Origin: Pseudobythopirellula maris
GTDB taxonomy: Bacteria > Planctomycetota > Planctomycetia > Pirellulales > Lacipirellulaceae
NCBI RefSeq assembly: GCF_007859945.1
Contig: NZ_SJPQ01000002.1
Location: 62,001-126,000 of the forward strand
Reading direction: 5' to 3'
DNA: 64,000 nt
Shown here one piece after another: positions 1 to 8,973 of the stretch; the first letter of the stretch is position 1, and the number at the start of each line of letters is the position of its first letter. The translations under genes were made by a program, and so were the position numbers. Under the pieces are notes generated by a model. It made no database searches, was not told the DNA's origin, and was given only the letters and a program-made list of their open reading frames with translations.

Positions 1-95
1 GGCTGTTGGCTATTAGCCGCCTGCCATTGGCTGGTTACTTAACTCGACTCTCCCTTTGTCGCCAACAAGCTGACGGCCAACGGCCTCTTACTCAA

Positions 96-166
96 AGCGG
101 GTGAAGGGAATCGAACCCTCGTCTTCAGCTTGGAAGGCTGTGGCTCTACCATTGAGCTACACCCGC
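96..166 (-). tRNA. tRNA-Gly (anticodon TCC)
   Basis: The reverse complement folds as a 71-nt tRNA. Its 7-bp acceptor GCGGGTG pairs with CACCCGC, the T-loop is TTCGATT, and the anticodon loop CTTCCAA gives TCC. No CCA is encoded. It is the last of three co-directional tRNAs (Thr-Tyr-Gly). Confidence 0.97.
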
Positions 167-257
167 AACTCGAATCCGAAATCGGGAATCCGGAACGCGG
201 AATCGCCTCGACACTGACCCTCTAAATCCCGCTAACCGACTCCCGCAATCGCTCTAG

Positions 258-339
258 TGGTGGGTGCAGGATTCGAACCTGCGAAGGCATAGCCATCTGA
301 TTTACAGTCAGACCCGTTTGACCGCTTCGGTAACCCACC
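258..339 (-). tRNA. tRNA-Tyr (anticodon GTA)
   Basis: This is an 82-nt class II tRNA with a long variable arm. The acceptor GGTGGGT pairs with ACCCACC, the anticodon loop CTGTAAA gives GTA, and the T-loop is TTCGAAT. It lies 91 nt upstream of the Gly tRNA and 175 nt downstream of the Thr tRNA on the same strand, so the three are probably co-transcribed. Confidence 0.97.
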
Positions 340-514
340 GTTGCCGGCAAGCCAGTTTAGGTAGACCACCGCGTGGCGCCGTCGCTCTGGCGGGCCCTCG
401 CAAGGACCAAACAGGCCACCGCTAAGTAGACCCGCTGCGCCTGGCGGCGTCACCCCGTAAGGCCCGCTCCCACTTGGCTCGTCGCTCTTGACTCGAATCA
501 GCCTTCTTAAAATC

Positions 515-587
515 AGCTAGCGGAGGGACTTGAACCCACAACCTGCTGATTACAAATCAGCTGCTCTGCCAATTGAGCTACGCTAGC
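515..587 (-). tRNA. tRNA-Thr (anticodon TGT)
   Basis: This is a 73-nt tRNA with acceptor GCTAGCG/CGCTAGC, anticodon loop TTTGTAA (TGT) and T-loop TTCAAGT. One T-T mismatch is visible in the second pair of the T stem. It is the first gene of the Thr-Tyr-Gly cluster. In E. coli and many other bacteria this order precedes tuf, which here would lie beyond the left edge. Confidence 0.96.
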
Positions 588-998
588 CCAACTCCCGCAA
601 ACTCTTGCGAATCGCCTAACATAGCGGGCCCCCCAAGGGCTCGCAAGGGCGGGCGGGCACGGTTCTCGGCCTTTTTCGGCGGCGAACGCTAGCGTTTGGC
701 GTTTTTCTAGCCTTCGGACTCGCCACCCCGCCGGATAATGACGCCAGCTCTCCGTGATTAGTTCGGCGCGGCGTCGGCACTCCGTGGGGAACTCTAGGAA
801 TCGCCACGCAGCGTACGTGAGATCACGAATAATCGGCGGCCAACGACCGATTTTGTCCTTTATCTCACCCACCAGCGGCGACGTTGCGGGTCTGAGCTAT
901 TCCCGCACGCTCGAAATTGGTATTCCTGCCGCCCCCCACCTAACAAGGCCCTCCCCGCAGGCGCCCCGCCCCCCCATCCCCCCAGGAGTTTGAGCGCC
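588..998. other. intergenic region between tRNA cluster and first protein gene
   Basis: This 411-bp stretch separates the divergent tRNA cluster and the first CDS. I see no convincing gene in it; short frames lack codon bias and ribosome sites. It must hold the tRNA promoter (minus strand) and the promoter of the 999 gene, but neither is clear enough to place. The palindrome acgctagcgt occurs near position 690. Confidence 0.5.
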
Positions 999-1874
999 GT
1001 GACGCGACTCTCCTCCCTGCTGCTGGCCCTAGCCGCTCTGTTTTTGCTCTCCCCCTTCGCCTGGGGCCAGGAGATCATCTCCCAAACCGCGCCTGGTCAG
1101 GAAACGATCACCCTCGAACGCGGGCGAGTCGCCCCGGTCCTCGACAAGGTGGGCTGGGTGCTTGGCCTGCCCAACAAGCTGCTGCTGTGGGACCGCCGAG
1201 CCGACAACCATGAGATTTCGGCCGAAACCGAGCAACGGGTCGTCGAATACCTGGCCGAGAACGACTTGGAAGGGGTCAAAGTGCGGGTCAACCAGTACGA
1301 CCCCCTGGGAGAATGGCGGCGTCTGCGAGAGAACGACCGGATCGGCGCCGGCTGGCGCTACACCGTCGGCAGCCTCTACACGCTCGGCTACACGCTGCTG
1401 CCGGGCCGGCTCTTGGGGGGCGACTCCTACAACCCCTACACCGACACGGTGAACATTTACTCCGACATCCCCGCCATCGCGGTCGAGCAAGCCGCCTACG
1501 CCAAGGACGTGCACAGCCGCGAGCGGCCGGGGGGCTACGCCGCCCTGCAAAGCCTGCCGCTGGTCGCCCTGACGCACGAGAACCAGACTAAGCAGGATGT
1601 CTTCGAGCATTTCGACCAACACGGCGACCCCGCCGAACGGGCCGAGGCGCGGCGGGTGCTCTACCCGCAGCTCGGGGTCGAAGTAGGTGGCCAGATTGGC
1701 ACGCTGGTGCCGCAAGGCATGGCGCTGATGCAGCTGGCCGGGGCGGCGGTCGGCCATGTGGCGGGCCAAAAGGAAGCGGAGCGTGTTTCCCAAAGCGCCG
1801 TCGCGGAAGGACATACTGCCAAACCGAGCGTCCCGGTCGCCGCTCACCCCGCAGGGGCGTGGAACGGCTACTGA
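999..1874 (+). CDS. secreted protein of unknown function
   Basis: A 291-aa protein with a clear N-terminal signal peptide (hydrophobic residues about 5-20, ending near WGQ). The GTG at 999 is preferred over the TTG at 990. An AGGAG at 984-988 is 10 nt upstream of the GTG but only one base from the TTG. The body is rich in charged and aromatic residues. A segment near residues 135-200 (SYNPYTDTVNIYSD, LVALTHENQTKQD) looks conserved but I do not recognise the family. Residues about 225-255 (VGGQIG, AGAAVGHVAG) form a glycine-rich hydrophobic stretch, possibly a membrane-associated helix. The gene converges on the carbonic anhydrase gene. Function unknown. Confidence 0.8.
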   Translation: MTRLSSLLLALAALFLLSPFAWGQEIISQTAPGQETITLERGRVAPVLDKVGWVLGLPNKLLLWDRRADNHEISAETEQRVVEYLAENDLEGVKVRVNQYDPLGEWRRLRENDRIGAGWRYTVGSLYTLGYTLLPGRLLGGDSYNPYTDTVNIYSDIPAIAVEQAAYAKDVHSRERPGGYAALQSLPLVALTHENQTKQDVFEHFDQHGDPAERAEARRVLYPQLGVEVGGQIGTLVPQGMALMQLAGAAVGHVAGQKEAERVSQSAVAEGHTAKPSVPVAAHPAGAWNGY

Positions 1875-1921
1875 GCCGCCCGCCGCTTAACGCCCCCGTC
1901 GGGCGCCCCCATTCAGGCGAT

Positions 1922-2560
1922 TCATTCGATCGCGGCCACGGCCCGCTCGTAGACGTCCGCGATCTCCGCTTCGGCGAGCACGGTGATGTCCAGATCGCGA
2001 AGCAGCCCCTCTTTGAGGCCGTAGATCCAGCCGTGCACCGCGAGCTCCTGGCCGGCGGCCCAGGCGTCGCGGACGATCGTCGTCTGGCAGACGTTCATGA
2101 CCTGTTCGATGACGTTGAGCTCGCACAGCCGGTCGTGGGCCGCAGGGCCGGCCGCGTCGACCAGCTTGCGGTGCCTCTGCTTCACGTCGCGGATGTGGCA
2201 GAGCCAGTTGTCGATCAGGCCGATCCGCTGGTCGTGGAGCGCCGCCCCCACGCCGCCGCAGCCGTAGTGGCCGCAGACGATGATGTGCTCGACCTTGAGC
2301 GCGTCGACGGCGTACTGCATCACCGACAGGCAGTTGAAGTCGGTCTGCACCACTACGTTGGCGATGTTGCGGTGAACGAACATCTCGCCCGGCATCAAGC
2401 CAACGAGCTGCGTGGCGGGCACGCGGCTGTCGGAGCAGCCGATCCACAGGCAGCTGGGCGACTGCTGGTCCGCCAGCTTGTCGAAAAACTCGGGGTCCTG
2501 TGCGCGGATCCCCTCGGCCCAAGTCCGGTTGCTCTCGAAGAGGTGGCTGAGTTTGCGCAT
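1922..2560 (-). CDS. can: beta-class carbonic anhydrase
   Basis: A 212-aa cytoplasmic zinc enzyme that interconverts CO2 and bicarbonate. The ligands sit at the same numbers as in E. coli Can: Cys42 and Asp44 in IGCSDSR, and His98 and Cys101 in CGHYGCGG. Arg46 of the Asp-Arg dyad is present. The length is normal for the family. It lies 63 bp downstream of rseP on the same strand and could be the last gene of a dxr-rseP-can transcript. A likely role is bicarbonate supply for acetyl-CoA carboxylase and other carboxylations; that role is inferred. Confidence 0.95.
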   Translation of the reverse strand: MRKLSHLFESNRTWAEGIRAQDPEFFDKLADQQSPSCLWIGCSDSRVPATQLVGLMPGEMFVHRNIANVVVQTDFNCLSVMQYAVDALKVEHIIVCGHYGCGGVGAALHDQRIGLIDNWLCHIRDVKQRHRKLVDAAGPAAHDRLCELNVIEQVMNVCQTTIVRDAWAAGQELAVHGWIYGLKEGLLRDLDITVLAEAEIADVYERAVAAIE

Positions 2561-2623
2561 GGGGAGCGATTAACCTTTAGCGGTTAGCGAACCACCTGGA
2601 CCCCACGCGACCCCCCGTGCGAC

Positions 2624-4789
2624 TCAAAGCCCACGCGGGAGAATACCGAGGTCCAGGGCGAAGATGAACGCCATGAATCCCAAGAGGAACAGCATGCCGG
2701 CGCCGGTGAGGGTGGTGACCACCTTCTCGCCGGCGGGTCGGCCGCGGAGGCCCTCCCAGGCGAGGAACACCATGTGCCCGCCGTCGAGCACCGGGATCGG
2801 CAGGAAGTTGAGCACCGCCAGGTTGGCGCTGAGCATCGTGAGGAACAGCAGCAACGCGCCGGGGCCCTCGAAGGCCGAGGCCCCCGCCACCTTGGCGATC
2901 GTGATCGGACCGCCCAGGGCGGTGACCGGTACCTGCGTGCCGATCTTGCTCAGGAAGCGGTAAACGCTCGTCAGGGCGCTCCAGGTCGACTCGCCCGCCA
3001 TGCTGACCTGCTCGCCCAGGTCCTGGGCGCGGCGGATCTCCTTGAGCGGCTCGATGCCGATGCCGCGGGTCTCGACAAACGCGTCGCCCAGGGCCCGCAC
3101 GCCGAGCGTGACCGGGTGCTTTTTGCCGTCGCGAAGCACCTCAAAATCGGCCCGAAAATCGGACGACTTGTCCTGCACGCTCAAGAGCACGCTCGGCCAG
3201 GCGGGCGACTCGTCGGTGAGCGGGATCGGCTTCATGCCGGCCGGGGCCCCGTCCGCCTTGTCGGTCGAGTGGTACGCGACCGACACGATCCGGTCGCCCG
3301 GCTTCAGGTCGACCGCGGCGGCCGGGCTGTCGGCGATCACCGCCTGCACCTCGGCGATGAGCGGGCAGGCGACGCCGAGCGACGTGAGCGCCAGCGGCGC
3401 GTTGTCCGTGAACGAGCGTTCCGGCCAGGTCGGCGCGCGGGGGGCGACCGAGAGCACGATCGGCTCCTCAGCGCCGGCGCGTTCGATGGCGAGCGTGACC
3501 GTCTCGCCCGCGGCGGCCAGGGCCGCCAGGCGGTCGTCGAGCGTCACGGGATCGTAGGCCTCGGCGCCGTCTTCGCCAGCGCCGATCGCCACGCCGTTGA
3601 CCGAAAGCAGCCGGTCGCCCGCCTCGAGGCCAGCCTCGGCGGCCGGCGAACCGGCCTGCACGGCTTGCACCGGGCCGAGCGTGGCGACCACGCCGAAACG
3701 CTCCATCGGGTTCGGCCCCACGGTGACCGACACGCGTTCGCCGCCCGTGGCGGCGCTATCGCCAGCCTTCTTTTTGGCTCCGCGGAGCAGCGTGTAGGTG
3801 ACGTCTTGCGACTTGTGGCGCTCGAGCACTGAGATTAGGTCGGCGTAATTGGTGACCGGCTCGCCGTTCGCCTCGACGATCAGGTCGCCCGGCTGGAACG
3901 ACCCCTCGGGGGCCGCCGATGCCGGGCTGTGGGGCACCGTCGGGTTCTCGGCCGAGACCCGCGGCGTGACGGGCGTGCTGATGCCGACACGCGGCAGGGC
4001 ATCCGACTGGTCGGGGTGCAGCACGATCGTCTCGGTCGTCTCCGTGCCGTAGCGTTTGACAACGCACTCGACGCCGGCGTCGAGGTCGCCGAGCATGACT
4101 TGGCTGATGAACTGCTCAAAAGTGGGGTTCTCGATGCCGTCGGCCCGCACGATGCGGTCGCCGGTCCTGAGTCCGGCGCTCCAGGCCGGCCCGCCGGGCG
4201 TCGTGCTCGCCACGACGGTGGGGGCCTTCGGCACGCCGAGACCGTAGGCGAAGAACGCGAAGACGAACGCGAAGATGATGTTCATCACCACGCCGGCCGA
4301 GATGATGGCCATCCGCTGCGGCACGCTCTTGGCCATGTAGTGGCGGCGGTTGATCCAGTAGGTCTCGCCCCCCGGACCGGTGACCTCCACGGCCTCCGGG
4401 TCGTCGGCGTTGCTCTTGGAGAGCTCGAGCATCTCTTCGACGCTGGCCACGGTGTCGTCCTGGCCGTACATCTTCACGTAGCCGCCCAGCGGCAGCACGC
4501 CGATGCCGTACTCGGTCTCGCCGATCTTCTTCTTCCAGAGGGCGCGGGGGAGGCGGATCGGGCCGATCTTGATCGGCGGATCGAAGCCGACGTAAAAGCG
4601 GTCGCAGCGCACCCCGCACCACTTGGCCACGGCGAAGTGGCCCAGCTCGTGGACAAAGATCACGGCGCCCAAGCCCAAAACGACCTGCAAGATCACCAGC
4701 AGGTAGTGACCCCACGAGGAGGCGGCGAGCAGCAACGCATCAATCATCGGCGGCGACGCAACGGCGTCGGCGATCAGGCACATGCCCAA
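2624..4789 (-). CDS. rseP: RseP-type site-2 protease with four PDZ-like domains
   Basis: A membrane-embedded zinc metalloprotease (M50) of 721 aa, against about 450 for E. coli RseP. The HELGH active site is at residues 47-51 in the first transmembrane helix, and the third-ligand motif NFLPIPVLDGGH is at 661-672. Between the membrane halves I see four PDZ-like units, at about 190-258, 280-358, 367-448 and 469-595. E. coli has two, and this expansion explains the extra length. The start chosen is a TTG at 4789, with AGGAGG at 4797-4802 seven bases upstream; the ATGs at 4783 and 4747 are alternatives. With the TTG start it overlaps the end of dxr by 16 nt, so the two are translationally coupled. 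The family cleaves anti-sigma factors and other single-pass membrane proteins. Confidence 0.93.
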   Translation of the reverse strand: MGMCLIADAVASPPMIDALLLAASSWGHYLLVILQVVLGLGAVIFVHELGHFAVAKWCGVRCDRFYVGFDPPIKIGPIRLPRALWKKKIGETEYGIGVLPLGGYVKMYGQDDTVASVEEMLELSKSNADDPEAVEVTGPGGETYWINRRHYMAKSVPQRMAIISAGVVMNIIFAFVFAFFAYGLGVPKAPTVVASTTPGGPAWSAGLRTGDRIVRADGIENPTFEQFISQVMLGDLDAGVECVVKRYGTETTETIVLHPDQSDALPRVGISTPVTPRVSAENPTVPHSPASAAPEGSFQPGDLIVEANGEPVTNYADLISVLERHKSQDVTYTLLRGAKKKAGDSAATGGERVSVTVGPNPMERFGVVATLGPVQAVQAGSPAAEAGLEAGDRLLSVNGVAIGAGEDGAEAYDPVTLDDRLAALAAAGETVTLAIERAGAEEPIVLSVAPRAPTWPERSFTDNAPLALTSLGVACPLIAEVQAVIADSPAAAVDLKPGDRIVSVAYHSTDKADGAPAGMKPIPLTDESPAWPSVLLSVQDKSSDFRADFEVLRDGKKHPVTLGVRALGDAFVETRGIGIEPLKEIRRAQDLGEQVSMAGESTWSALTSVYRFLSKIGTQVPVTALGGPITIAKVAGASAFEGPGALLLFLTMLSANLAVLNFLPIPVLDGGHMVFLAWEGLRGRPAGEKVVTTLTGAGMLFLLGFMAFIFALDLGILPRGL

Positions 4790-6030
4790 GTTTGAACCTC
4801 CTGGCGGGCCCAGCGGTCGAGCTCTACGAGCCGCTCGAGCGTGGGGTCGGAATCGAAAGTGTGCGACTCGAGAATGCTGCGGCAGGCCGGCACGATCTCG
4901 GTGAAGTGCAGGTCACCCTCGAGAAAAGCTTCTACGGCGGATTCGTTGGCGGCGTTCAGCACGGCGCCGCTCGTGCCCCCCGCCTCGGCGCACTCGAAGC
5001 CTAACTTCAAGGCGGGGAAGCGGTCGAGGTCGGCCGGCTCGAACTCGAACCGGTGCGTCTGTGTCCAGTCGAGCCGCTCGGCCGGGCCGCTGCGGCGATG
5101 CGGGTATTCCAGGGCGTGCTGGATCGGCAGCCGCATGTCGGGCGGGCCGAGCTGGGCCATCACCGAGCCGTCGACGTACTCCACCATCGAGTGGACCACC
5201 GATTGGGGGTGGATCACGACCTCGATCTTGTCGGCGGGCAAATCGAACAGCCAGTGGGCCTCAATGATTTCGAGCGCCTTGTTCATCATCGTCGCCGAGT
5301 CGATCGTGATCTTCGGGCCCATGTTCCAGGTGGGATGGGCCAAGGCCTCGTCGACGGTGACCTGCGTCAGCGATTCAGCCGACCAAGTGCGAAACGGCCC
5401 GCCGCTGGCGGTGAGCACCACCCGCTCGACCTCGTCACGCCCGCCACAACGCATCGCCTGGAAGATCGCGCTGTGCTCGCTGTCGACTGGTAGCAAACGG
5501 GCGACGCCGCCGCCGAGCAGCTCGTCGTGGCCCTTGCAGGCCGCCGCACCGAGCGCCTGGCGGACCAACGGCCCGGCCATGACCAGCGTCTCTTTGTTCG
5601 CCAGGGCGACGGTCTTCTTGGCCCCGATCGCCGCGAGGGTGCTCGCCAGGCCCGTGCTGCCGACGATCGCCGCCAGCACCACGTCGACTCCCGCGTCGGC
5701 CGCCACCTTTTCTAGGCCCTTAGGGCCTTTGAGCAATTCCGTGCCCGCCGGCAGCTGGCTCCAATCGTGCCGGCCGGCGGCCGCGGCGTCGGTCGCCACG
5801 ACCCAACGCGGCTTCAGGCGGATCGCCTGCTCGACGAGGCGGTCGAAATTGCGGTGCCCCGAGAGGGCGACCGCCTGCAAACGCCCATCGCTCGCCTCGA
5901 TCACGCTCAGGGCGTTGCGGCCGATGCTGCCCGTGGCGCCGAGCACCGCCACACGGCGCGGCGATTCGGTCGGCTTCGAGCCGTCCGTGGCGCCGTTCGA
6001 GGGCCCGGCGGTGCTGCTAGCGTTGGGCAT
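4774..6030 (-). CDS. dxr: 1-deoxy-D-xylulose 5-phosphate reductoisomerase
   Basis: The second enzyme of the non-mevalonate (MEP) isoprenoid pathway: NADPH-dependent conversion of DXP to MEP. The frame is open back to an ATG at 6108 (444 aa), but the first 26 residues are not family-like. The ATG at 6030 gives 418 aa, still slightly longer than E. coli Dxr, so I prefer it; neither start has a strong ribosome site. Motifs seen are the nucleotide loop GATGSIG, NKET, PVDSEHSAIF, TASGGPFR and the catalytic block HPTWNMGPKITIDSATMMNK followed by LEIIEAHWLF. It is the promoter-proximal gene ahead of rseP, a common bacterial pairing. Confidence 0.95.
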   Translation of the reverse strand: MPNASSTAGPSNGATDGSKPTESPRRVAVLGATGSIGRNALSVIEASDGRLQAVALSGHRNFDRLVEQAIRLKPRWVVATDAAAAGRHDWSQLPAGTELLKGPKGLEKVAADAGVDVVLAAIVGSTGLASTLAAIGAKKTVALANKETLVMAGPLVRQALGAAACKGHDELLGGGVARLLPVDSEHSAIFQAMRCGGRDEVERVVLTASGGPFRTWSAESLTQVTVDEALAHPTWNMGPKITIDSATMMNKALEIIEAHWLFDLPADKIEVVIHPQSVVHSMVEYVDGSVMAQLGPPDMRLPIQHALEYPHRRSGPAERLDWTQTHRFEFEPADLDRFPALKLGFECAEAGGTSGAVLNAANESAVEAFLEGDLHFTEIVPACRSILESHTFDSDPTLERLVELDRWARQEVQTWACA

Positions 6031-6674
6031 TTTTCGGTTCGCCGGCTGACCGTGGTGAGGAAGCGGGGTAGGCTTTGGCGTGGCCGCAATACGGCAGTCG
6101 CCGAACATCGCTGGTCGGACAGGCCTGTGGAAGGCAGGGGCCTTCGGATGTCACGGGCCTGGGAGCATCTCGGGCCATGCGGAATACAGGGCCGTAACGT
6201 GGGCTTTCGGCTTGCGGGTCGGGGTGACTCGACGCGGAACGTCGCTGGCGCGGCTGTGCGGCGCCGCGACGCCCGATTGCGACGGTTGTGCCACTAAAGC
6301 GAGACAAAGGTCTTGCGAGACGCGGCCAGCCTCAAGCCTCCCGCCACTGACTGACAGGGCCAGTGGAACCAGGCCATTGGCGGAACGGGGAATGACGCTA
6401 AACAATGGTAAGCATTAAGGTTGGGGCAAGCTAAGCGATTCTAGGGGGGTCCCCCGGGCCGTACAAGGCTTTGGCCTCCGCGGCTCGCAAACGCTTGGTT
6501 TCCGAAAGCTTACCTCGAACTCGACCCGCCGGCGGTGCGTTAGACAAGCTTAGGAGCAACTTCCCCCCCGCGCCGATTGCGGCGTCGTAAGCTTTTCACT
6601 CCCCGTGCGGCCCCTCCCACCTCTGCCGAACCTCCGCCAATCGAATCGACTCGTCTGCGAGCAACCCCCCTTCA
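6031..6674. promoter_or_regulatory. divergent intergenic region dxr / ftsH
   Basis: About 640 bp between divergent dxr and ftsH. No protein gene or RNA family is recognisable. AAGCTT-containing segments recur near 6507, 6545 and 6590, and the proximal 100 bp before ftsH is pyrimidine-rich. Promoters for both operons must be here but I cannot place them. Confidence 0.5.
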
Positions 6675-8759
6675 GTGAGCGACATGGAAACGAGCCCCGA
6701 AGAACAGGAAAAGAAGCCCGCCAGCGAGAAGAAGCCTCCCCAACAAGGCGGCAACTTCGTCTGGTACCTGCTCGGCCTGGGCCTCGTGCTCTTGCTCTTG
6801 GTCACGCTCCTGGGCGGGACCGCCGAGACCAAGATCACCCCGCCTGATTTCAAGAAGCTCGTCGAGGCGAGCGACCCGCAAGACCCGGAGAAGTCGGGCT
6901 CGATCGAGATCGTCGACCGCTCGACCACGCCGCCGCGCAAGCTGCGGCTCTCGAACCTCACCGACATCGTCGTCGACGAGACGAACGTCACCGGCCGGGT
7001 CGACCGCCAGGTGCTGCCCGCCGAGGGGTCGCAGGCCGCAACGCTCGAGAGCCTCACGCCGCCGTCGGAGAACGTCAGGTTCCGCGTGTCGCGCAACTTC
7101 AACGGCCCCCAGATCGAGCCCCTGCTCGAAGAGAGCCACCTGCCCTACGACAACGCCGCTGAGCGCAACCCGGCGATGGACTGGGTGCCGACGCTCGTGA
7201 TGATGATCGCCTTCGGAGCGCTCTTGTTCCTGATGCTGCGACGGATGGGGGGCGCCGGCTCGCCGATGGCCTTCGGCCGCAGCAAGGCCAAGCTCCACGC
7301 CCAAGAAGACCTCGACATCACGTTCGACGACGTGGCCGGCATCGAGGAGGCGGTCGACGAGCTCCGTGAGGTGGTCGACTTCCTGAAGAACCCGGAGCGC
7401 TACCAGCGTCTGGGCGGCCGCATACCCAAGGGGGTGCTGCTGGTGGGCCCCCCCGGCACGGGCAAGACTTTGCTGTCGAAGGCCGTGGCCGGTGAGGCCG
7501 AGGTGCCGTTCTTTAGCTTGAGCGGTTCGGACTTTGTCGAGATGTTCGTCGGCGTCGGCGCCGCTCGGGTGCGTGACATGTTCCAACAGGCCGAGCAGCG
7601 GGCCCCCTGCATCGTGTTCATCGACGAGCTCGACGCGCTGGGCAAGACCCGCGGCGGCGGCGCCATGGGCAGCCACGACGAACGCGAGCAAACGCTCAAC
7701 GCGCTGCTCGTGGAGATGGACGGCTTCGGCACGAACAGCGGCATCATCGTGATGGCCGCCACCAACCGCCCCGAGACGCTCGACCCCGCGCTGATGCGAC
7801 CGGGCCGCTTCGACCGCCACGTGCTGGTCGACCGCCCCGACGTCTCGGGCCGCGAGGAGATCCTCGAGGTCCACCTGCAGAAGATCAAGGTCGACGGCGA
7901 CGTCGACGTCAAGTCGCTCGCCGCGATCACCAGCGGCTTCGTCGGCGCCGACCTGGCCAACATGGTCAACGAGGCCGCCCTGCTGGCCGCCCGCAACGGC
8001 AAGGAACTCGTCGGCAACGAGGAGTTCTACGAGGCGGTCGAGCGCGCCAGCATCGGCCTGGAGAAGAAGAGCCGCATCATCCTCGACGACGAGAAGCAGC
8101 GGCTCGCCTACCACGAGGCGGGCCACGCGCTCGTCGCCTACTCGCTGCCCAACACCGACCCCGTGCACAAGGTCTCGATCATCCCCCGCGGCCTCAGCGC
8201 GCTGGGCTACATGCAGCAGCGGCCCGAGCACGACCGCTACATGATGACCCGCGCCCAGCTCGAGAGCCGCATCCAGGTGATGCTCGGCGGCACGCTCGCC
8301 GAGGAGCTGATCCTCGACGACGTCGGCACCGGCGCCAGCAACGACCTGGAACGCGCCACCGAAGTGGCCCGCGGCATGGTGATGGACTACGGCATGAGCC
8401 GCCTCGGCCGGGTGAACTACCGCGAGAACAACCGCAGCTTCATCCCCGGCTCCGAGGGGGGCGGCATGCAGCACCACAGCGAGCAGACGGCGCGTGAGAT
8501 CGACCTGGAGGTCAAGCGGATCATCGACGAAAACCTCGAGAAGACCCGCCGCATCCTGGCCGCCCGCCGCCCGGCGCTCGAGGCGATCACCGCCGCGCTG
8601 CTGGAGCACGAGGTGATCGACGCCGAGCACCTGACCAAGCTGATCGACGAGAGCTCGCCCAACCCGCGTTTGGCGCCCGGCACCGACGTGGAGCGTAAGC
8701 CGGCGACCCCCGCAGCGGACGCGCCGCCCAAGAGCGAGGGCGAAGCGGCGGAGAGTTGA
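6675..8759 (+). CDS. ftsH: ATP-dependent zinc metalloprotease FtsH
   Basis: A 694-aa membrane-anchored AAA+ protease for quality control of membrane and regulatory proteins. Order: short cytoplasmic tail, TM1 about 28-48, extracytoplasmic domain about 50-168, TM2 about 169-189. Then come Walker A GPPGTGKT (258-265), Walker B IVFIDELD (313-320), the second region of homology [18 protein letters not shown], and the zinc site HEAGH (480-484) with its downstream Asp ligand in [18 protein letters not shown]. The start is the GTG at 6675; the ATG at 6684 is an alternative. The C-terminus is acidic and proline/alanine-rich, as is usual. A 107-bp inverted repeat follows the stop and may end transcription. 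Confidence 0.97.
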   Translation: MSDMETSPEEQEKKPASEKKPPQQGGNFVWYLLGLGLVLLLLVTLLGGTAETKITPPDFKKLVEASDPQDPEKSGSIEIVDRSTTPPRKLRLSNLTDIVVDETNVTGRVDRQVLPAEGSQAATLESLTPPSENVRFRVSRNFNGPQIEPLLEESHLPYDNAAERNPAMDWVPTLVMMIAFGALLFLMLRRMGGAGSPMAFGRSKAKLHAQEDLDITFDDVAGIEEAVDELREVVDFLKNPERYQRLGGRIPKGVLLVGPPGTGKTLLSKAVAGEAEVPFFSLSGSDFVEMFVGVGAARVRDMFQQAEQRAPCIVFIDELDALGKTRGGGAMGSHDEREQTLNALLVEMDGFGTNSGIIVMAATNRPETLDPALMRPGRFDRHVLVDRPDVSGREEILEVHLQKIKVDGDVDVKSLAAITSGFVGADLANMVNEAALLAARNGKELVGNEEFYEAVERASIGLEKKSRIILDDEKQRLAYHEAGHALVAYSLPNTDPVHKVSIIPRGLSALGYMQQRPEHDRYMMTRAQLESRIQVMLGGTLAEELILDDVGTGASNDLERATEVARGMVMDYGMSRLGRVNYRENNRSFIPGSEGGGMQHHSEQTAREIDLEVKRIIDENLEKTRRILAARRPALEAITAALLEHEVIDAEHLTKLIDESSPNPRLAPGTDVERKPATPAADAPPKSEGEAAES

Positions 8760-8779
8760 GACGCTGCGGTCTTAGTCGC

Positions 8780-8886
8780 GCGTGGCGCTTTCCGACGACC
8801 GTAGGTCGTCGGCTGTAGCCCCATGCAACACAGCGCCATTCGTTCGGCAGTAGCCAACGACCTACGGTCGTCGGACAGCGCCACGC
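8780..8886. repeat. long inverted repeat downstream of ftsH
   Basis: The 35-nt arms 8780-8814 and 8852-8886 are reverse complements with two mismatches and a 37-nt loop. Each arm also contains its own palindrome (GACGACC..GGTCGTC). The position between the convergent ftsH and ketosynthase-like genes suggests a bidirectional terminator or a mobile palindromic element. No T-tract follows. Confidence 0.85.
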
Positions 8887-8904
8887 AACGCGTCCCTTCG
8901 CGCT

Positions 8905-8946
8905 GAGTCGAAAACGCCGAGTCGAAAACGCCGAGTCGATAGCGCT
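8905..8946. repeat. three tandem 14-bp repeats
   Basis: The unit GAGTCGAAAACGCC occurs exactly twice (8905-8918, 8919-8932) and once degenerate (8933-8946), between the inverted repeat and the stop of the ketosynthase-like gene. Confidence 0.9.
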
Positions 8947-8973
8947 GACTCTTTCACGCAAAGTCGATCGCGA

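Noticed and set aside
754-993. 79-codon open frame between the tRNAs and the first CDS
   Set aside because: Its composition is not protein-like and it ends at the ribosome site of the real gene.
6220-6260. Segment GGGGTGACTCGACGCGGAACG, resembling a tmRNA 5' end
   Set aside because: No matching tRNA-like 3' half, no T-loop and no tag reading frame ending in Ala-Ala within reach on that strand.
6672-8630. 652-codon open frame opposite ftsH
   Set aside because: It lies wholly antisense to a clear FtsH coding sequence and reads as Ala/Val/His/Asp-rich composition noise, common in high-GC DNA.
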